DNA of 64,000 bases from Paralichthys olivaceus. Taxonomy: Eukaryota; Chordata; Actinopteri; Pleuronectiformes; Paralichthyidae. The notes under the pieces were generated by a model. It saw only the letters and a program-made list of their open reading frames with translations, had not been told where the DNA came from and did no database searches. How positions within the stretch are numbered: position 1 is the first letter of the stretch; each line of letters begins with the position of its first letter. The position numbers and the translations under genes were made by a program. The stretch lies in contig NC_091115.1 in the NCBI RefSeq assembly GCF_024713975.1, positions 824,001 to 888,000 on the forward strand, written 5' to 3'. Positions 39,045 to 60,440 of this stretch are shown in pieces.

Positions 39045-42000
39045 TACCCATGGCGACTCCAGAGAAGTGGATGAGCGTGTCCTCTCCGATCATCACTTCC
39101 TCGATCAGCTTGCAGTGACCGAGCTTCACCAGCTCCGGGTGTTCGAAGGTGGAGGTGATCTCCCCGCCTACACACACACACACACACAGTTAAATAATAC
39201 GTGATATAACACATCGTGACTGATTCAGGCAGAAAATACTGAACACGATCTCTCCGGCCACTAGGTGGTGTCATAACATTTATTATTATTGATGAAAAGG
39301 AGCCACAGACTGAACTTCAAATAAAATCAGAATAAAACTAAACCACAAATGAAATATTTTTTACCAGTGACCAAAGCGAGACGCTCCACACCGGCGAAGT
39401 CAGCGTGCTCGATGGCCATGATGCCGGCGCGAGCAAACAGCTGCTCTGGGTAGTTATAGATCAACTGCCTGCAGAGAGAATCAGGATTTAGTCACAACAC
39501 AAGACGGTGAAGTCAGCAGTGACGCCCCCTGGTGGATGAGAGTAACTGCTTTCATTTCTCTCCATCCTTTTCCCTGTCATCATATCTATCACTAATCGTC
39601 CGTCCAGGGGAACAGCTAATGATTATGTTTGTTATTATTTAATCTGCCAATTATTTTAACACAATTAAAATTCGATAAAACAAATAAAACCCTGAACATG
39701 ATTTCCCACAATTGAGCAGTTTTCGCTTTAAAAGTAAATAATCTGGGTAATTCTGGATCCTCGTTGCTCTGTGAAACGTTTTCGAACCTGTTGATGAAAC
39801 AGTTGATTCCGTGTTTCAGAATCCTGTCGACCTTCTCCTTCATCTTCTCTTTCTCTGCGAGTTCGATTTCTGCAACCTTCGCTATCGAGTCCACGCGAAC
39901 CCTGGATCCAAAGACCTGAGACACACACACACACACGCGTCAATATTCTGTTAGCGTGCGTCGTTCACGATCCATGACGCTGATTTTCTAGCTGACACAT
40001 GTTAAAAACAAGCTTTATTTAGTTTCAGTGTGACGCCCGTCAATTGGAACGGGTTTGAAATCTTGAGAAAGTCTTAGTCGAAGGTTCACCACGAATCTGT
40101 GACCGTGCCATCAGTCGCTGAGGAAGCATCGTACCTTGATCTTATCGGTGTCCATGCCGGTGTTGGCGATCAGGATGTTGACGTTCTCCAGCCTCTTTGG
40201 TTGGTTCACTCCGATCTTCTTGTCCAACAGGAAACCTGGACATAGCACAGTTAAATGTGACGTTACAGCGACCGATCGGAGAGCAGATCAGGGTTGGGAT
40301 TGTTGACAAGTGTCACGCGCCCTCACCTTCGTCCAGGTACGAGTCGGTGAGGCTGCCTCCCAGCTTCTTGATGACGTGGATTGCCTCCAGGTTCCCGGAG
40401 CCTTTCAGCCTCATGACAGCGGCGACGGCGAGCTGGGAGAAGTGGTCTTTGTGGTGAGTCAGCAGTTTGGAGGACAGAGTGGTGCGGGCGATGTTCAGCA
40501 GGTCCTCCTGGAAACGAGCCGGGTCGTTGCTACAGAAGAGGATGACGAGGCAGAGAAAAGATTAAAAACATGAACCGAGGGTTTGAGCTGTCGACACATT
40601 TCACCCGTCTCACCTGTGGTCGACGGCGGCATCTCTCAGAGCCTCTCTGGCTACCTGAGTCGCCTTCCTCCAGCCGGCGATGATGGTCTGTGGGTGAATC
40701 TTCTTGGCGATCAGGATCTCCGCCTCCTGTGAAAGATCAGTGGCGGTTAAAGAGCGATTATTTTCCTCTCAGCAGAAAGAGTGACTCTTTAAATCTTCAT
40801 TGTTTATTTTCAGATGCAGAATCAACGTGAGAGCGACAGGTCGTTACCCTCAGCAGCTCCGCAGCCAGCACGGTGACGGACGTTGTTCCGTCTCCGACTT
40901 CATCGTCCTGAACCTTCGACATGTCTGCAGACACAAACAGAAAAAAAACTCCATTATCTTTCTGTTCTTTATTGACTTTTACTGTTTCATACAAATAATA
41001 AAATGTTCAACGACCGGTTTGTTCATCCGAAGTATCACGTGTTTTGTATTTAATGTATTTCTCTCTTTGTGATTTTACTCTACATCACCGGTCGACTCTG
41101 GTTTATTTAATCTATATTTCTGCCAGTATTAGTAATTTGCATCTTCACTCACCAACCAGAACTTTGGCCGCAGGGTTGTCGACTCCGATGGCTTTCAGGA
41201 TCGTCGCTCCGTCATTGGTCACCGTCACTGCGGAGCCTTTCCCTCCGCTCATCAAAATCTTATCCTGAGAAAACAAAACATTTGAATCTGAGATTGTTTC
41301 TGATTTTTACCTTTTAAACAAAAGGAGGTTTCAATGATCTGAAAAGAAAAACCAGAACCTGTAAAATCAAAATGTCACTTGTTAAGATTTGAAATTACCC
41401 ACCATTCCCTTCGGACCCAGGGTGCTCTTCACCAGATCTCCGATGGAGATGGCACCGACGAAAGACGACTGAGGAGAAAAAACAGAAACAGTTTCATCTC
41501 AAAACTCATTGATAAAAATAAATTATTTTACTAATTCAAGGAGTTTGAAGCGAAAATTAAAACCACACGCACCAGTCGAGCAGTCTCAGCTTTCTCTTCA
41601 TCAGCTCCATGGCTGAAGATGTTGACCGGGGCCATCGATAAGGACGCCTGCAGAGAGAGAGAGAGAGAGAGGGAGGGAGGGGGAGAGACACACTAATCAA
41701 TCAACTAATCCATCAATCAGTTAAACTAATGAAAGATGTGTTTAACATATGCACGCGACAATGTATTTGATGAGCAAAGAACCAGCTTCAGTGCAACAAA
41801 TCCATTTTAACAGAACACGCTGAACAGCTTCTCTTGAAAATGAAGCTACAACATGAAAACTCTTCATTCCGAGCAGCTTTGAAAGCAGCTTCGGTCGAGC
41901 CCCGCCCCTGTCATCCTGGAAACCACGAGAACATTTTTAACTCAAATTTACGAATTTAAGTTAAATCGTTAAAAAAAACCATCAACAGATAAAGTTCGAT

Positions 42001-42489
42001 GATCGCGAGAGGTTTTAAAATTCACTTTGGATAAAACGAGCGGACTTTTTATTCACTGAACGTCGGAGGTTGATTTCCTCTGTGTCACAAAGCCCCGGCT
42101 ACAAGCTAACCTAGCATGCTAACAGTTAGCTAAGAAGAAAAGAGAACGAGCGAGAACAAGAAACAAACTGAGACGAGAAACGTTTTCAGACGTCACGGCT
42201 CCGAGTTAGTTCCGGGAGAAACCCCGCAGCTGCGTGGATTCTGTGCGGGATTTCTCTCAACTGCTGCGTTTGCCCGGTTAGCTTAGCTAGCTTAGCCGCC
42301 AGCGCATTCATGACGCCCATGTGCTTCCTCACCGGTGCAGCGGCGCGAGCCGGGGAGCTAACGGGACGAGCCTCGGCATGAGTTTGACGGAGACGACGCG
42401 AGCTGGAGTTCGACCCGAGAAGAAGAGTTTCGCTGCGAGTGAACGTTGTTGGATTAAAGTCGCTGCGGAGGAAGCGTCAGACTCACCAT
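37671..42489 (-). CDS. cct2: Chaperonin TRiC/CCT subunit beta, 535 aa
   Basis: Sixteen coding exons: 42487-42489 (the ATG alone), 41573-41647, 41403-41468, 41153-41264, 40848-40924, 40614-40726, 40327-40529, 40135-40235, 39788-39915, 39365-39468, 39048-39167, 38804-38932, 38623-38726, 38236-38335, 37923-38064 and 37671-37701. All phases match and the total gives 535 aa, the length of human CCT2. The eight-subunit CCT ring folds actin, tubulin and WD40 proteins in the cytosol with ATP. ATP-site motifs are TLGPKGMDK (42-50), TNDGATILK (64-72) and GDGTTSVTV (96-104); the late YGGGCSEML glycine motif is at about 407-415. The beta-specific parts are MAPVNIF at the start and [10 protein letters not shown] at the end. 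One exon junction splits the start codon from all other coding sequence. No sign of decay. Confidence 0.98.
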
Positions 42490-42527
42490 GATGCACGAGC
42501 TGCAGAGGAGAGGGCCGGGCACGAGCG

Positions 42528-42543
42528 TGACGTAATGACGTAC
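42528..42543. promoter_or_regulatory. CRE/ATF-type sites at the cct2 start region
   Basis: Paired TGACGTAA and TGACGTAC about 40-55 bases upstream of the cct2 ATG, in a CpG-rich block (42330-42590) that looks like a housekeeping promoter. Confidence 0.5.
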
Positions 42544-43207
42544 TGACGCGACGCTGCGTTCACAGCGGATCATGGAAAACACAGCACTGCCGCGTTCTCC
42601 TTAAAAAGACCCACTCACTGCTCCCTCCATAGTGACTTCGATATAAAGAGAGAGAGATATATCGCGAGTCTATCTGGTGAACTTCGTAGTGAGCTCATTG
42701 GAAAAGGAAAAACACGCTCTCAGACACCGATCAGCACTTTTTCTCTGCAGCATCACCGTCGACAAACAACAGCAACACCAGCTGCTGAGAAAGTCCTACA
42801 GTGGAGTTAAAGTTTATTTCACTCTTAGTATTAAAACTTTAAGGTCATAAAAACATGTTGGCTCCAGGCTGAGCTCCGGAGCTGCTCAGTTCTGATGAGA
42901 TCAACTCAGAGAAATTCAGCCATGAGGTCGACAAGAGAACACGTGAGAGCACGAAGACAGAACACAAGAGAAAATCAAATGGAAATAAACTTGAGTAATG
43001 TTCAGAAATCTTCCCATGATTCCTCAGTGACTGAAGTGATTCAGCTCATGCAGCAGTTAAACGAACATGTTTCAGTGGATTCAGCAGCTTCAGGCCTCCA
43101 CTGGTTTATTAAACTGTTCCCTCTGCAGCCACATGGGGGCGTGGAATCCAACCCCTGCACCAAAGTCATACAGCAGCAAATGATGGTGGATGAGGGAGGA
43201 AACCAAA

Positions 43208-43213
43208 TTTATT
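43208..43213 (-). terminator. Polyadenylation signal of the 165-aa gene
   Basis: AATAAA on the minus strand 14 bases past the stop; a second one lies at 42813-42818. Confidence 0.45.
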
Positions 43214-43226
43214 TCATCATCCGCCA

Positions 43227-43475
43227 TCATGTCCTCTTGTTCAGGCCCCGCCTCCTGCCTCTGTGACGGGCGGCCTGGACGGGCAGACAGTACATGTGCA
43301 TGGGAAACGTCCTGAAGTAGCTGCTGACCCAGGGTCTGTGGGAGGTGACGACAGGAAACACAAAGACACCGTCAACGAATCTGATGATCTCATGACATCA
43401 CTAACTGCTCAGCCACTGTCATGTTGTGATGGCCCCCCCTCAGCTCATGTAGCAACGGCCCTGCTGCGGCCTGTT

Positions 43476-43566
<91 letters not shown>

Positions 43567-44083
43567 GGCCACTCGCTGGCTCAGACTCAGGTAACAGAGG
43601 TTTTGCCACAGCTGCTTGTTCTCCTGTTGACGGAGGAATTCAGCTTCTCGCTGCCGCTCGACGTCCAGACGCACAGCCTCTCGAAGCTCCGCCTCAATAC
43701 GACCCAGCTGAGAAACACAGAAACTTACTGAGTTTTAAACTCTCATCAAACACAGAGACTTAAACTGTACAACGTTCATTTAACGTCTGTCAGGATCCTT
43801 CCAGACATGACGAGTCTCTCCACGTGGTTTGGTGTCAGTGTTCACCTCCTCCAGAAGACTCCTGTTGTCCTGCAGCTTCTTCTGCTGCTCGTTCAGAGAC
43901 GCCGGATCTGACAGACGCATCACTTCCTGTTTCCTCACTGGCTCCACACCTGGTTCACATGCTCCGCCCCCTCCTGACTGCCGCTGGACAATCGGAGGCA
44001 GGAAACAGGAACTGACGGAGGAAGAGAGAGTGATGAGGTCATATTTCACTTCATCATGTTGTCGAGCTGAGAGGCTAATGAGT

Positions 44084-44150
<67 letters not shown>

Positions 44151-44701
44151 TTATCAGATTGATCCACACAGATTGAGTTTCCAGTTCCTCTCAGACGAAA
44201 CGTTTCCATTCACGTTTATATTTGGATCCATTTTGTTTTGAATTCAGTTGCAGTGAACAAAGTTTTTTGTTTGGTGTCGTCTTCATGATTTACATGTGAA
44301 CTCGATATCTTCTCTGTGAACTTAAAGCTGCAGCGAAACAGACGTCAGATCAGTTTGATTCCTCTTCATCACCTTCAAACCTGTCGCTCTTTATTTTTTC
44401 AGATATTAATAAATAATAATAATAAATAATAAAAATTCTTGAATTGTATGTTACCTTTGTTCTCTGCTGTCTGACTCCTCCTTAATCTGCGAGAGATGAC
44501 GAGCTCCCATCCTGCCCTGCAACACACACACACACACACGCACACACACACACACACACACAGAGGATAGTGTATCAGTTAATTACATGTTCTCAGAAGA
44601 GTAAAGGAAGCTGGTAAGAGGAGAGAGACAATTTCCCTTGATGACAGTTACCGTGGTGACAGGACACATCTGTCCGTCAGTCCTCAGGTTGACAGGCGAC
44701 A

Positions 44702-44739
<38 letters not shown>

Positions 44740-45324
44740 CTGAGTACATAGAAGTTGGAGGCTGAAGAACGTTAAAGCTGCTTCTGTTATAGATTTCCAA
44801 CATTTACCAAATATATACAAATGAGGCGGAGGGCCGTGGATGTTATGCAATGTACTGCCCCCTTCAGGTGACGGAGGTTGTTGCTGCCTTAAGAAATGGT
44901 GCTTAGATTTGGATTTTAACTCTAATATCTATGAACACGAGGAATTTGATCAGTTTGGGGATTTATCTGATTAACTCGACTGACTTCATTCATGCTACCT
45001 ATTGTGGACGTGAACAGACTTTACTGATCTGTGCATTGAAATGTATAAAATCTATAATTCAAACATTCTGAGAGCAGAAATACTCAATGATGAGTCTTCA
45101 GTTCAACAAACACACAATTCAAGCAACAAGAAGTTCGACGTAGAAATCACACTTTAAGGAACAAACGTGTTGAATTCTCATTGTTTTAAGCAGAAACAGC
45201 GTCAGAGCGATGAAGTGATAATGAAACAACTAAAGATTGAAGAGAAGTAACGAGTTAATCCATAAAGACAGAAACAGTTAAATCTCCTAAATGTGACGAT
45301 ACCTACGTTGTGCTGAGCGTCCAT
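43227..45324 (-). CDS. Unrecognised 165-aa coiled-coil protein
   Basis: Five coding exons chained by phase: 45307-45324 (MDAQHN), 44455-44516, 43846-44011, 43565-43707 and 43227-43335, total 498 nt with a stop. I do not recognise the family. The N-terminal third (RMGARHLSQIKEESDSRE, then FLPPIVQRQSGGGG) looks disordered. Residues 54-80 (EVMRLSDPASLNEQQKKLQD) and 83-128 (RIEAELREAVRLDVERQREAEF and LRQQENKQLWQNL) are charged and likely helical or coiled-coil. The C-terminus is basic (ARHRGRRRGLNKRT) after SSYFRTFPMHMYCLPV. No signal peptide or membrane segment. It sits head-to-tail upstream of cct2 and downstream of myrfl on the same strand. The first exon is the weakest part of the model: a methionine in the second exon (RMGARH) could be the real start. 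It might be a small cilium or sperm coiled-coil protein, but that is a guess from composition only. Confidence 0.65.
43479..43562. repeat. (GT)n microsatellite at a donor site
   Basis: About 41 units with one GAGT interruption. On the coding strand the intron after the fourth exon of the 165-aa gene starts GTACACAC and runs straight into the array. Confidence 0.97.
44082..44148. repeat. (CA)n microsatellite
   Basis: About 33 units in the intron before the third exon of the 165-aa gene. Shorter CA runs also occur at about 44521-44563 (abutting the second-exon acceptor) and 44703-44739. Confidence 0.97.
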
Positions 45325-46707
45325 CTCCGTCCTGCTGCTTTGTGTGTCTGTGTGTTTTGTTTCCGTCCTGCAACTTTACCTCTGCAGCTGATCCGTTTGT
45401 CTCAGACACCTCATTAGTTCGGTGTTTCTGCTGCACCTCCTCCACCTGAATTAGTCATCAGTGTGTTTTCAGTGTTTGTCTGCAAGAAGCTGCTTCGTCG
45501 CTGAAGCTCAGTGGTCGATGTTTCTCGTTGTAAATGTGGAGCGAAGGAAACTAAGTTAAATTAAAACATTTATGAAAATGAAAAGTCAGGATGTGGTTAT
45601 TGACCTTCATGTTTCACCACCAGGGGGCTCCAGTATTTTCCTATCACCAAAGTGAAATTAAAGAAATACGCTGCTGTAATGATGCGCGATTCCTCATGTT
45701 TACGTAAAAATTACAGAAAACTAACACTTTGATTTTCTCATTCCGAAAATCAGGATTGTAATAATTCAACTGACTGAGTTTTTCAGGTCGCAGAGTTGCA
45801 ATATGACAGATGTCCACCGGGGGGGATCGCTCACTTTACCCTCACAACTAAGTTTCATGTTTATGTACAAACAAGTTTACAACAAACAGATAAATAAAGA
45901 TAAACAACTTCTATAATAATGTTCCACCATTTACACCGGCGTGGTGGTTTTTTCTGTCTCTGTAAAAAAGTTTCACACATTCTATGATGCATTTGAAACA
46001 TTTATTAAACCACCAGTCACATAGAAAAGACTGTTTAACAGTTTCATCAGAACTCAGAATGCTGCCATCATCAGACCAAGGTTGGTACTGCTGGAGTTTA
46101 CTTCAATATTTTTTATTAAACTTTTATATTTTTAACTTGAGCACATTGTTTTATATCTTTTTTTTTAATATGTTTGATAAGAAGCTGGATTTCCTGGAAG
46201 TCTCTTACTTTAATTTCTCAGCATCTAAAATTTAAGTAAAATTTGAGTTTCTGGATTAAAGAAAAAGTGATAAAATCAAAATGAGAAATTTAAACTCCAG
46301 ATCTAAATTCAGGTTTTATTCAGAGAAACCTGACGTCGTTCTCAAAGTTTTTCTTTGAATTCAGAGTTTAATCTCAGAATTCACATAATAATTATTGTGT
46401 CCATGTGATCGTCTTCCATAAGAATGACAAACAATAAGTACTTTGCAAAAAAATACACAAACTTATTACTGACTGAAAACCACGATTCACAAAACTTTGT
46501 GTATTTTATGTATTTGAATGAATCTTCTTGAAGGTAAAAACAAATCTTTGATTTATCACTGATGTCTGGATGTTAATGACAGAAACTTTGACCTAAACTT
46601 TTCATCACTTTAATCGAGTTCTCGACTTGCTGAACATTAACGACGCAGGAAACAAAAAACTGTGAATTAAAGAAGATTGTAAAATCTAAACACTTCAGCA
46701 GTGACAG
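45325..46707. other. Spacer between myrfl 3' end and the 165-aa gene
   Basis: AT-rich, with no exon or RNA gene recognised. Confidence 0.5.
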
Positions 46708-46713
46708 TTTATT
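46708..46713 (-). terminator. myrfl: myrfl polyadenylation signal
   Basis: AATAAA on the minus strand about 110 bases past the stop. Confidence 0.55.
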
Positions 46714-46820
46714 ATTTCAGCACAAATGATTTATGTCATAATAAAAAACACATCTTTTAAAAAACGATTTCTCTGACGATCATCTTTGTGAGAATATTTC
46801 AAACATCTGTATTTAATATA

Positions 46821-55215
<8,395 letters not shown>

Positions 55216-57028
55216 GTCGCCCGGCAGGAGGCCCCGGGCCTGGGGAGCGGGGACGGATCAGGAGGGGCTCTGCTGGAGGAGCTGCCGAGAGAATAAACAC
55301 AAACATGAATAGATGTTTTCTGAGAACTTCTGGAGACAAGTAAATTAAAGATTAATAAGATGTTTGAGTCTTTATCGAATGCGTCCCTCAGCTGATTGTC
55401 CAGGTTGTAGGTGAAAGGAGGAAAACTGATAATGACGCAGAGTTCAAGGTTAAAACTTTGGCCACAAAACTTAACCTGTGAGTCCTGGTGGATTAAACAA
55501 GTCTCTGGTTTTATTGCTGCATTGGTGCCGACGTGTCCTTCGAGGAGTTTATGGAACATTTAGTCATTTTTTAATCCATCACTTTACGTTAATTCCAGTT
55601 AATTGGAAGAGAAAACTTTTATCTTTAATCAGCACTGTTTCCAGACTCTGCTCAGAACCAACGTATAAAGCACCTTGAGGGATTCTCTTAAAAATACTAA
55701 TTTAGTCATTTAGTCGTTTGTATTTGTCTTCACATGTCACCTACGTTTCAGAATAAAATAACTTCATGTTACATTTAGTTTGAGTCATTTAAAACCAGCG
55801 TCTCTGTGAATTCTGTGTAAATGTTTAAAATCATTATGATGCACGAGTCGCTTGGAATATTTCTGTGTGACTGTGACATGTTGTGTTTCAAACAGTTAGA
55901 GAAAAAACATGAGACGGAAAAATTGTTTCCGTCTTGAAAGATATTTGAATGAACGTCTGATTGAAGTCGAGCAGCAGCTGAATAAATCATTAACTTTATA
56001 GATTTGTTTTATGGTTACACTGACGTTATTATAAGATTCATCCTCTTATTCTAACTTGTTTTAATAAAAGTTTCTGTCATCGTTTCCTCTGCAGCTGGAT
56101 TCAAAGTTCCACACAGATTGTTGCTCTAATGCAGAAGATGAATGTAAGTGTATTTTATACAACAACAGCAGAAGTGAAACTAAACTTAAACCAGTGAGAT
56201 TAAAGAAGCAGTTCAGCTTTAAAAGTCGAGAACTTTAGTTTCCACCGATAAAACTATGAAGACTCTTTATTCTTGTTCAACTTCACGACCCAGTGTGTCG
56301 CTTTGTACAACAATTAAGTTTATTTTACTTTAAATGAGCCTTTAAAAGTGAGTTAACTCAACTTCAAGTTTTTGAAAACGTAAAGTTCACTGAACCCGAG
56401 AAAATAAAGTCAATATATAGAAACAAATCTTTATTAACTTTATATTTTCTGCAGTTATGTTTCCTTCAATCTCTTCATTTTCTTACTGCAATTCGAAAAC
56501 AGCAAAAGGTTTTTATAGGACGTTGACTAGATTCTGTTTTCTATGACAATGACCTGTTGTTGATTCACATAAACACATTGACATTAACACTTATTCAGTG
56601 TTGGATTCTGTCCCTGTTGATTTATTGTGGATGAAGTTGTGTTTTGGTTTTTCCATCTTATTTCTGTAAAGTTCAGATTCTTGCAGATTCTCGACACGAA
56701 CAGCAGCTCACACATATTTGTTCAAACACACCTGTGTCTCTCTCCAAGATGGCCGCCGCTGGGCCGACGGTCTGTGACTGACCGAGCGGCTCGTCCTCAG
56801 GTAGAATCCATGAAGAGTCAGATCTTAGATCCCAACGTTTCTACAAACGTCTCCGATTTTCTTCTGTTGTTCAGATTTTATTTCCCGACTGAGAGGAAAC
56901 GTTTCTTTGAGATAAAGGTTCTTGTTGTTTGTGGCGTCTGTGGATCGTCTCTGTCCGTCAGCTGGACTTTGACCTTTGAACAGCGAAGTGGGAAAAGACG
57001 TTCACACACCTGACGCAGGCGTAAAACA

Positions 57029-57063
<35 letters not shown>

Positions 57064-57289
57064 ACATAAACCAGGAAGTCATGTCAATGCTGATGTTTAC
57101 AGACAAGTCAACTCACTTTTCTCTTTTAAAACCAGTTTTATAGAATGACTTGTTAAAAATGTGTAATTTAAAAATAACTCAGATCTTTGAGTCTTGAGGG
57201 GAAATGTGATTTAAATGTATTAATATATTTATTTTAAAAATCATCCTTTTGCCTCATTGTTCCCACTGTGATGTCTTTCATCTTCTGTG

Positions 57290-57306
57290 CCACCAGGGGG
57301 CAGCAC
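57290..57306 (+). promoter_or_regulatory. Candidate CTCF site between myrfl and the receptor gene
   Basis: CCACCAGGGGGCAGCAC, a strong core match, lying between two genes and so a possible domain boundary. Occupancy unknown. Confidence 0.45.
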
Positions 57307-58151
57307 AGGCGTGTCGCAGCCAAAAATAAGGTTCAATAAGAAAAAGAAACTTTATTTAAACACTTTAGTGAACATTGTTACAAAGAGAATAACAAGTAAA
57401 ACTAAAAAACATCTTTAAACCGAACTAAAAGTACAACTGGTACATGTGAGCAGTGAAAACTAAACAATTCAAAACAGATTCAATAAAAGCAAATCAAGAT
57501 TTCAAAAAGAAGAAATAAAGTGTTGAACAGAAACATAAATAAACATCAAATATAATCTTTATATAGACGGAGAGATAAAGACAATAATCACACAATCATT
57601 TACTTTCATATGTTGACGTATTTCTGTTTTAACGTGAAATCAAACTTGTTGAAGAAGCTTCACTCTGAGGATAATTAACGATAAATAAATTCACCACCAC
57701 ATGAGTGAACAGTGACTCAGAGGCCGTCACGGTGTCTTCTGGGTAATTGTGCGATTGTTTTAGAATAAACTCAGAGTGACTCACCTCGACTTGGTTTTGT
57801 TCTTCTGGGCCACAAACACACAAACACTGAAACTAGCGGCGTTCAGACGGAAGATGTCAACGAGTGACGATGAGTGAGTGAACGACTCATTCGCTCCTCG
57901 ATGACTCATCGTTGAAACTTCAGATTCCAAAAACTCCTCAAACAGGAACAGGAAGTGACACCTGACGCTCGTCTCAGCGATGATCCAGGAAGTGAGTGTG
58001 ATGACACGTCTTCTGTTTGCACATGTAAACATCACATCCTGATGTTAACATGTTCACAGACACAGGATTGATCAGCGTCATGGTACCGACATGTTAGCTC
58101 TGACCGCAGCAGCATCAAGTCCATATCTGTGAACAAAGATGGCCGACGTGT

Positions 58152-58276
58152 CTTCTTCTATGGTTTAATGTGTCTCTACTTCCTGTGATTGGTTCGACAA
58201 AGTGTTTTCAGTGTGAACCAACAGAACCGGGTTCAGTTTGATCCAGAACCAGAACTCCTCCTCTGGTCGGAGGAAG
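58152..58276. repeat. Dispersed repeat B, copy 2 (inverted relative to 9146-9292)
   Basis: Contains TCTTCTATGGTTTAATGTGT, CTCTACTTCCTGTGATTGGT and GGTTCAGTTTGATCCAG, the reverse complement of the 9.1-kb copy. Confidence 0.75.
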
Positions 58277-60118
58277 CGTTCACAGCTGAAGTTCAGCTCC
58301 AGACTGTGGAAGGTTCCGCAGCTGTTTCTCTTTTTTAAAATGAAGATATAATAATAATAATTATAAATAATTCCTGACTCATTGACTGAAGTTGTTTTCA
58401 GCCTCAGTCAAACTTTACCTTCGTCCTTCAGATCCTTCGTGTTTCAGTGAGCGATGATGTGGAACGATGAGTTTGACTCAGTGTGTAATCGTTCAAACCT
58501 TCTTTAGTCCCGATGACTCACAGCCGTTTGTGGGTTCAGACTCAGACCGATGAAGATGAAGATGAAGATGACGGAGGAAGAGCTTTGTGTCTGTTTCCTA
58601 AAGTGGTGGATTTTTGTAAATAAAGTTTGTTGAGAAAAGATCAAATACAAATGTTGACGTCGACCTTCAGTCATTGAACGTGAACACGTCGTCATGGCGA
58701 TCAGGGACTAACTGATCAGATTATTTATTTTATGTTGGTGAATAAAAGTTCGTCTTCACCTTCACGACTGTTTAAATCAACGGTATTTGATTTTTTTACT
58801 TTAAAGCAGAAGCTTGATTTCACTGAGTTTGATGGTTTTCTGACTTTTGTTGGAACAGTCACGAACAAATGAACCTGAAATAACTGAGGAGACGTTTTAG
58901 TGGTTAGAGGATCAAGTGACGTGAAGCCTGAGAACGGAGTCCCACAGGGCTCAGTGCTCGATTAAAGTGAGTCTGATGTGTGAGTGTGAACACGCAGAAC
59001 GTTTCCTCCTTCGCTCGCTGAGCGTCTGAGTGGGTTCATCTCCAGACAGCTGAGTGAAGCTGAACTGAGATCAGCTTGATCAAAAATACTAACATCTACA
59101 AAAACAGACGACAGACGGCTCAGTGCAGTTACATCCAGGTTTTACAAACTACAACAATTTACAACAAAACATTTCAACCAAAGCTTATGAAGTTTTTTTT
59201 TTTTTGATTTTAAGTGCCGATCACAAAGAGTGCGAAAGTCAAACTCTCGCACACATTCAGTTTTTTTTTTTGTTTCCTGTTGCTGCAGAAGACTCCGCCC
59301 CCACAATGTGCATGTCAACAATTTGAACTTACACGTTAGAAAATAAAACATAGTTCGTGTGTTTGTACAAATGTAAATTCATATGAGTTTCTTTTTTTCA
59401 AATCACATCCGGTTCCTGGATCTTTCAACCAAACCTCGCGTCCTCCTCTGTGTGTGCACGGTCGTCATGGAGACAGCTGCCCACCGATGAAGACCACGAG
59501 ATGTCGCTGAAGGTCAACGTTCGTTTTTCAAACTCACAACGTGTCGTTAGTTTTAACAGAATGTGGACGATGACGACATTCATGCAACAATTTCAGGAAG
59601 TTCAGTAAAATCTTCAGACTCATTTTACATTTGTTAAGAAAAAGAAAAAAGAAAACGTTTGCAGCAGATGTCGAGAATCTTTGTACAAATATCATCCACA
59701 TGATTCGTCCCAGCGGAACACAGGAACCTCAGATTGTCATTTACAACATTAATCATCGACGCGTTAAAACAGTTTGAAACCAAATGTTCCGAGCAGAAGT
59801 TTCATCTTAATGAATAAAAATGAATTATTTCTGTAAATGTTTTTGTTTTATTTCTCCGACTGTTTAGAAACTTTGACGACGTTTTTTCACTTTGTTGAGA
59901 AAATAAATAAAAGTGATTATTTTAAAAGTTGTTTTTTCTGAACATGAGCTTCACGTTCCTGTTTTCAGTTTTCAAATCAGTGTCAGAAGTCGCACGGACG
60001 CTGCAGCTTTGACACACACTCGCAAAAACATCTTAGCTGCGCACGCACACACACACACATTGTAAACAGCATTTGCTTAAACATTTGGTGAATGTTTAGT
60101 AACACAATGCTGTAAAAT

Positions 60119-60120
<2 letters not shown>

Positions 60121-60186
<66 letters not shown>
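60121..60186. repeat. (GT)n microsatellite
   Basis: 33 units in the probable 3' UTR of the receptor gene; a shorter run is at about 60404-60432, a few bases from the stop codon. Confidence 0.97.
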
Positions 60187-60187
<1 letters not shown>

Positions 60188-60404
60188 TTCTCCCATGTGA
60201 TCCAGAACTGGCCAATCAGAAAGGAGCAGAAGTTAATGGAGCTCAGTTCTTTAGTTTGACGTTACGAGAAAAAAAAAAAAACGGTCGAGAGACAAATGCA
60301 GACAACAAAAGAGAAAGTGAGAGAGTCGGGGTCAAACGTGCGTCCATTTGTTTTTTTTCTTTCACCGTCCTCGTCCTGCTACATGTGCTGCCACAGTCAA
60401 ATCA

Positions 60405-60435
<31 letters not shown>

Positions 60436-60440
60436 TGAGT

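Larger units (their letters stand above)
55216..60440. other. myrfl upstream region and lgr5-like 3' UTR region; no further gene seen
   Basis: About 5.2 kb. Human 12q15 has CNOT2 and other genes after MYRFL; I see no exon of those here. The part nearest 60440 is probably 3' UTR of the receptor gene. It also holds dispersed repeat B (58152-58276), a CTCF-like site (57290) and a (GT)n run (57030-57060). Confidence 0.5.

Noticed and set aside
55216..60440. Expected CNOT2 or RAB3IP exons
   Set aside because: Looked for conserved protein pieces on both strands and saw none.
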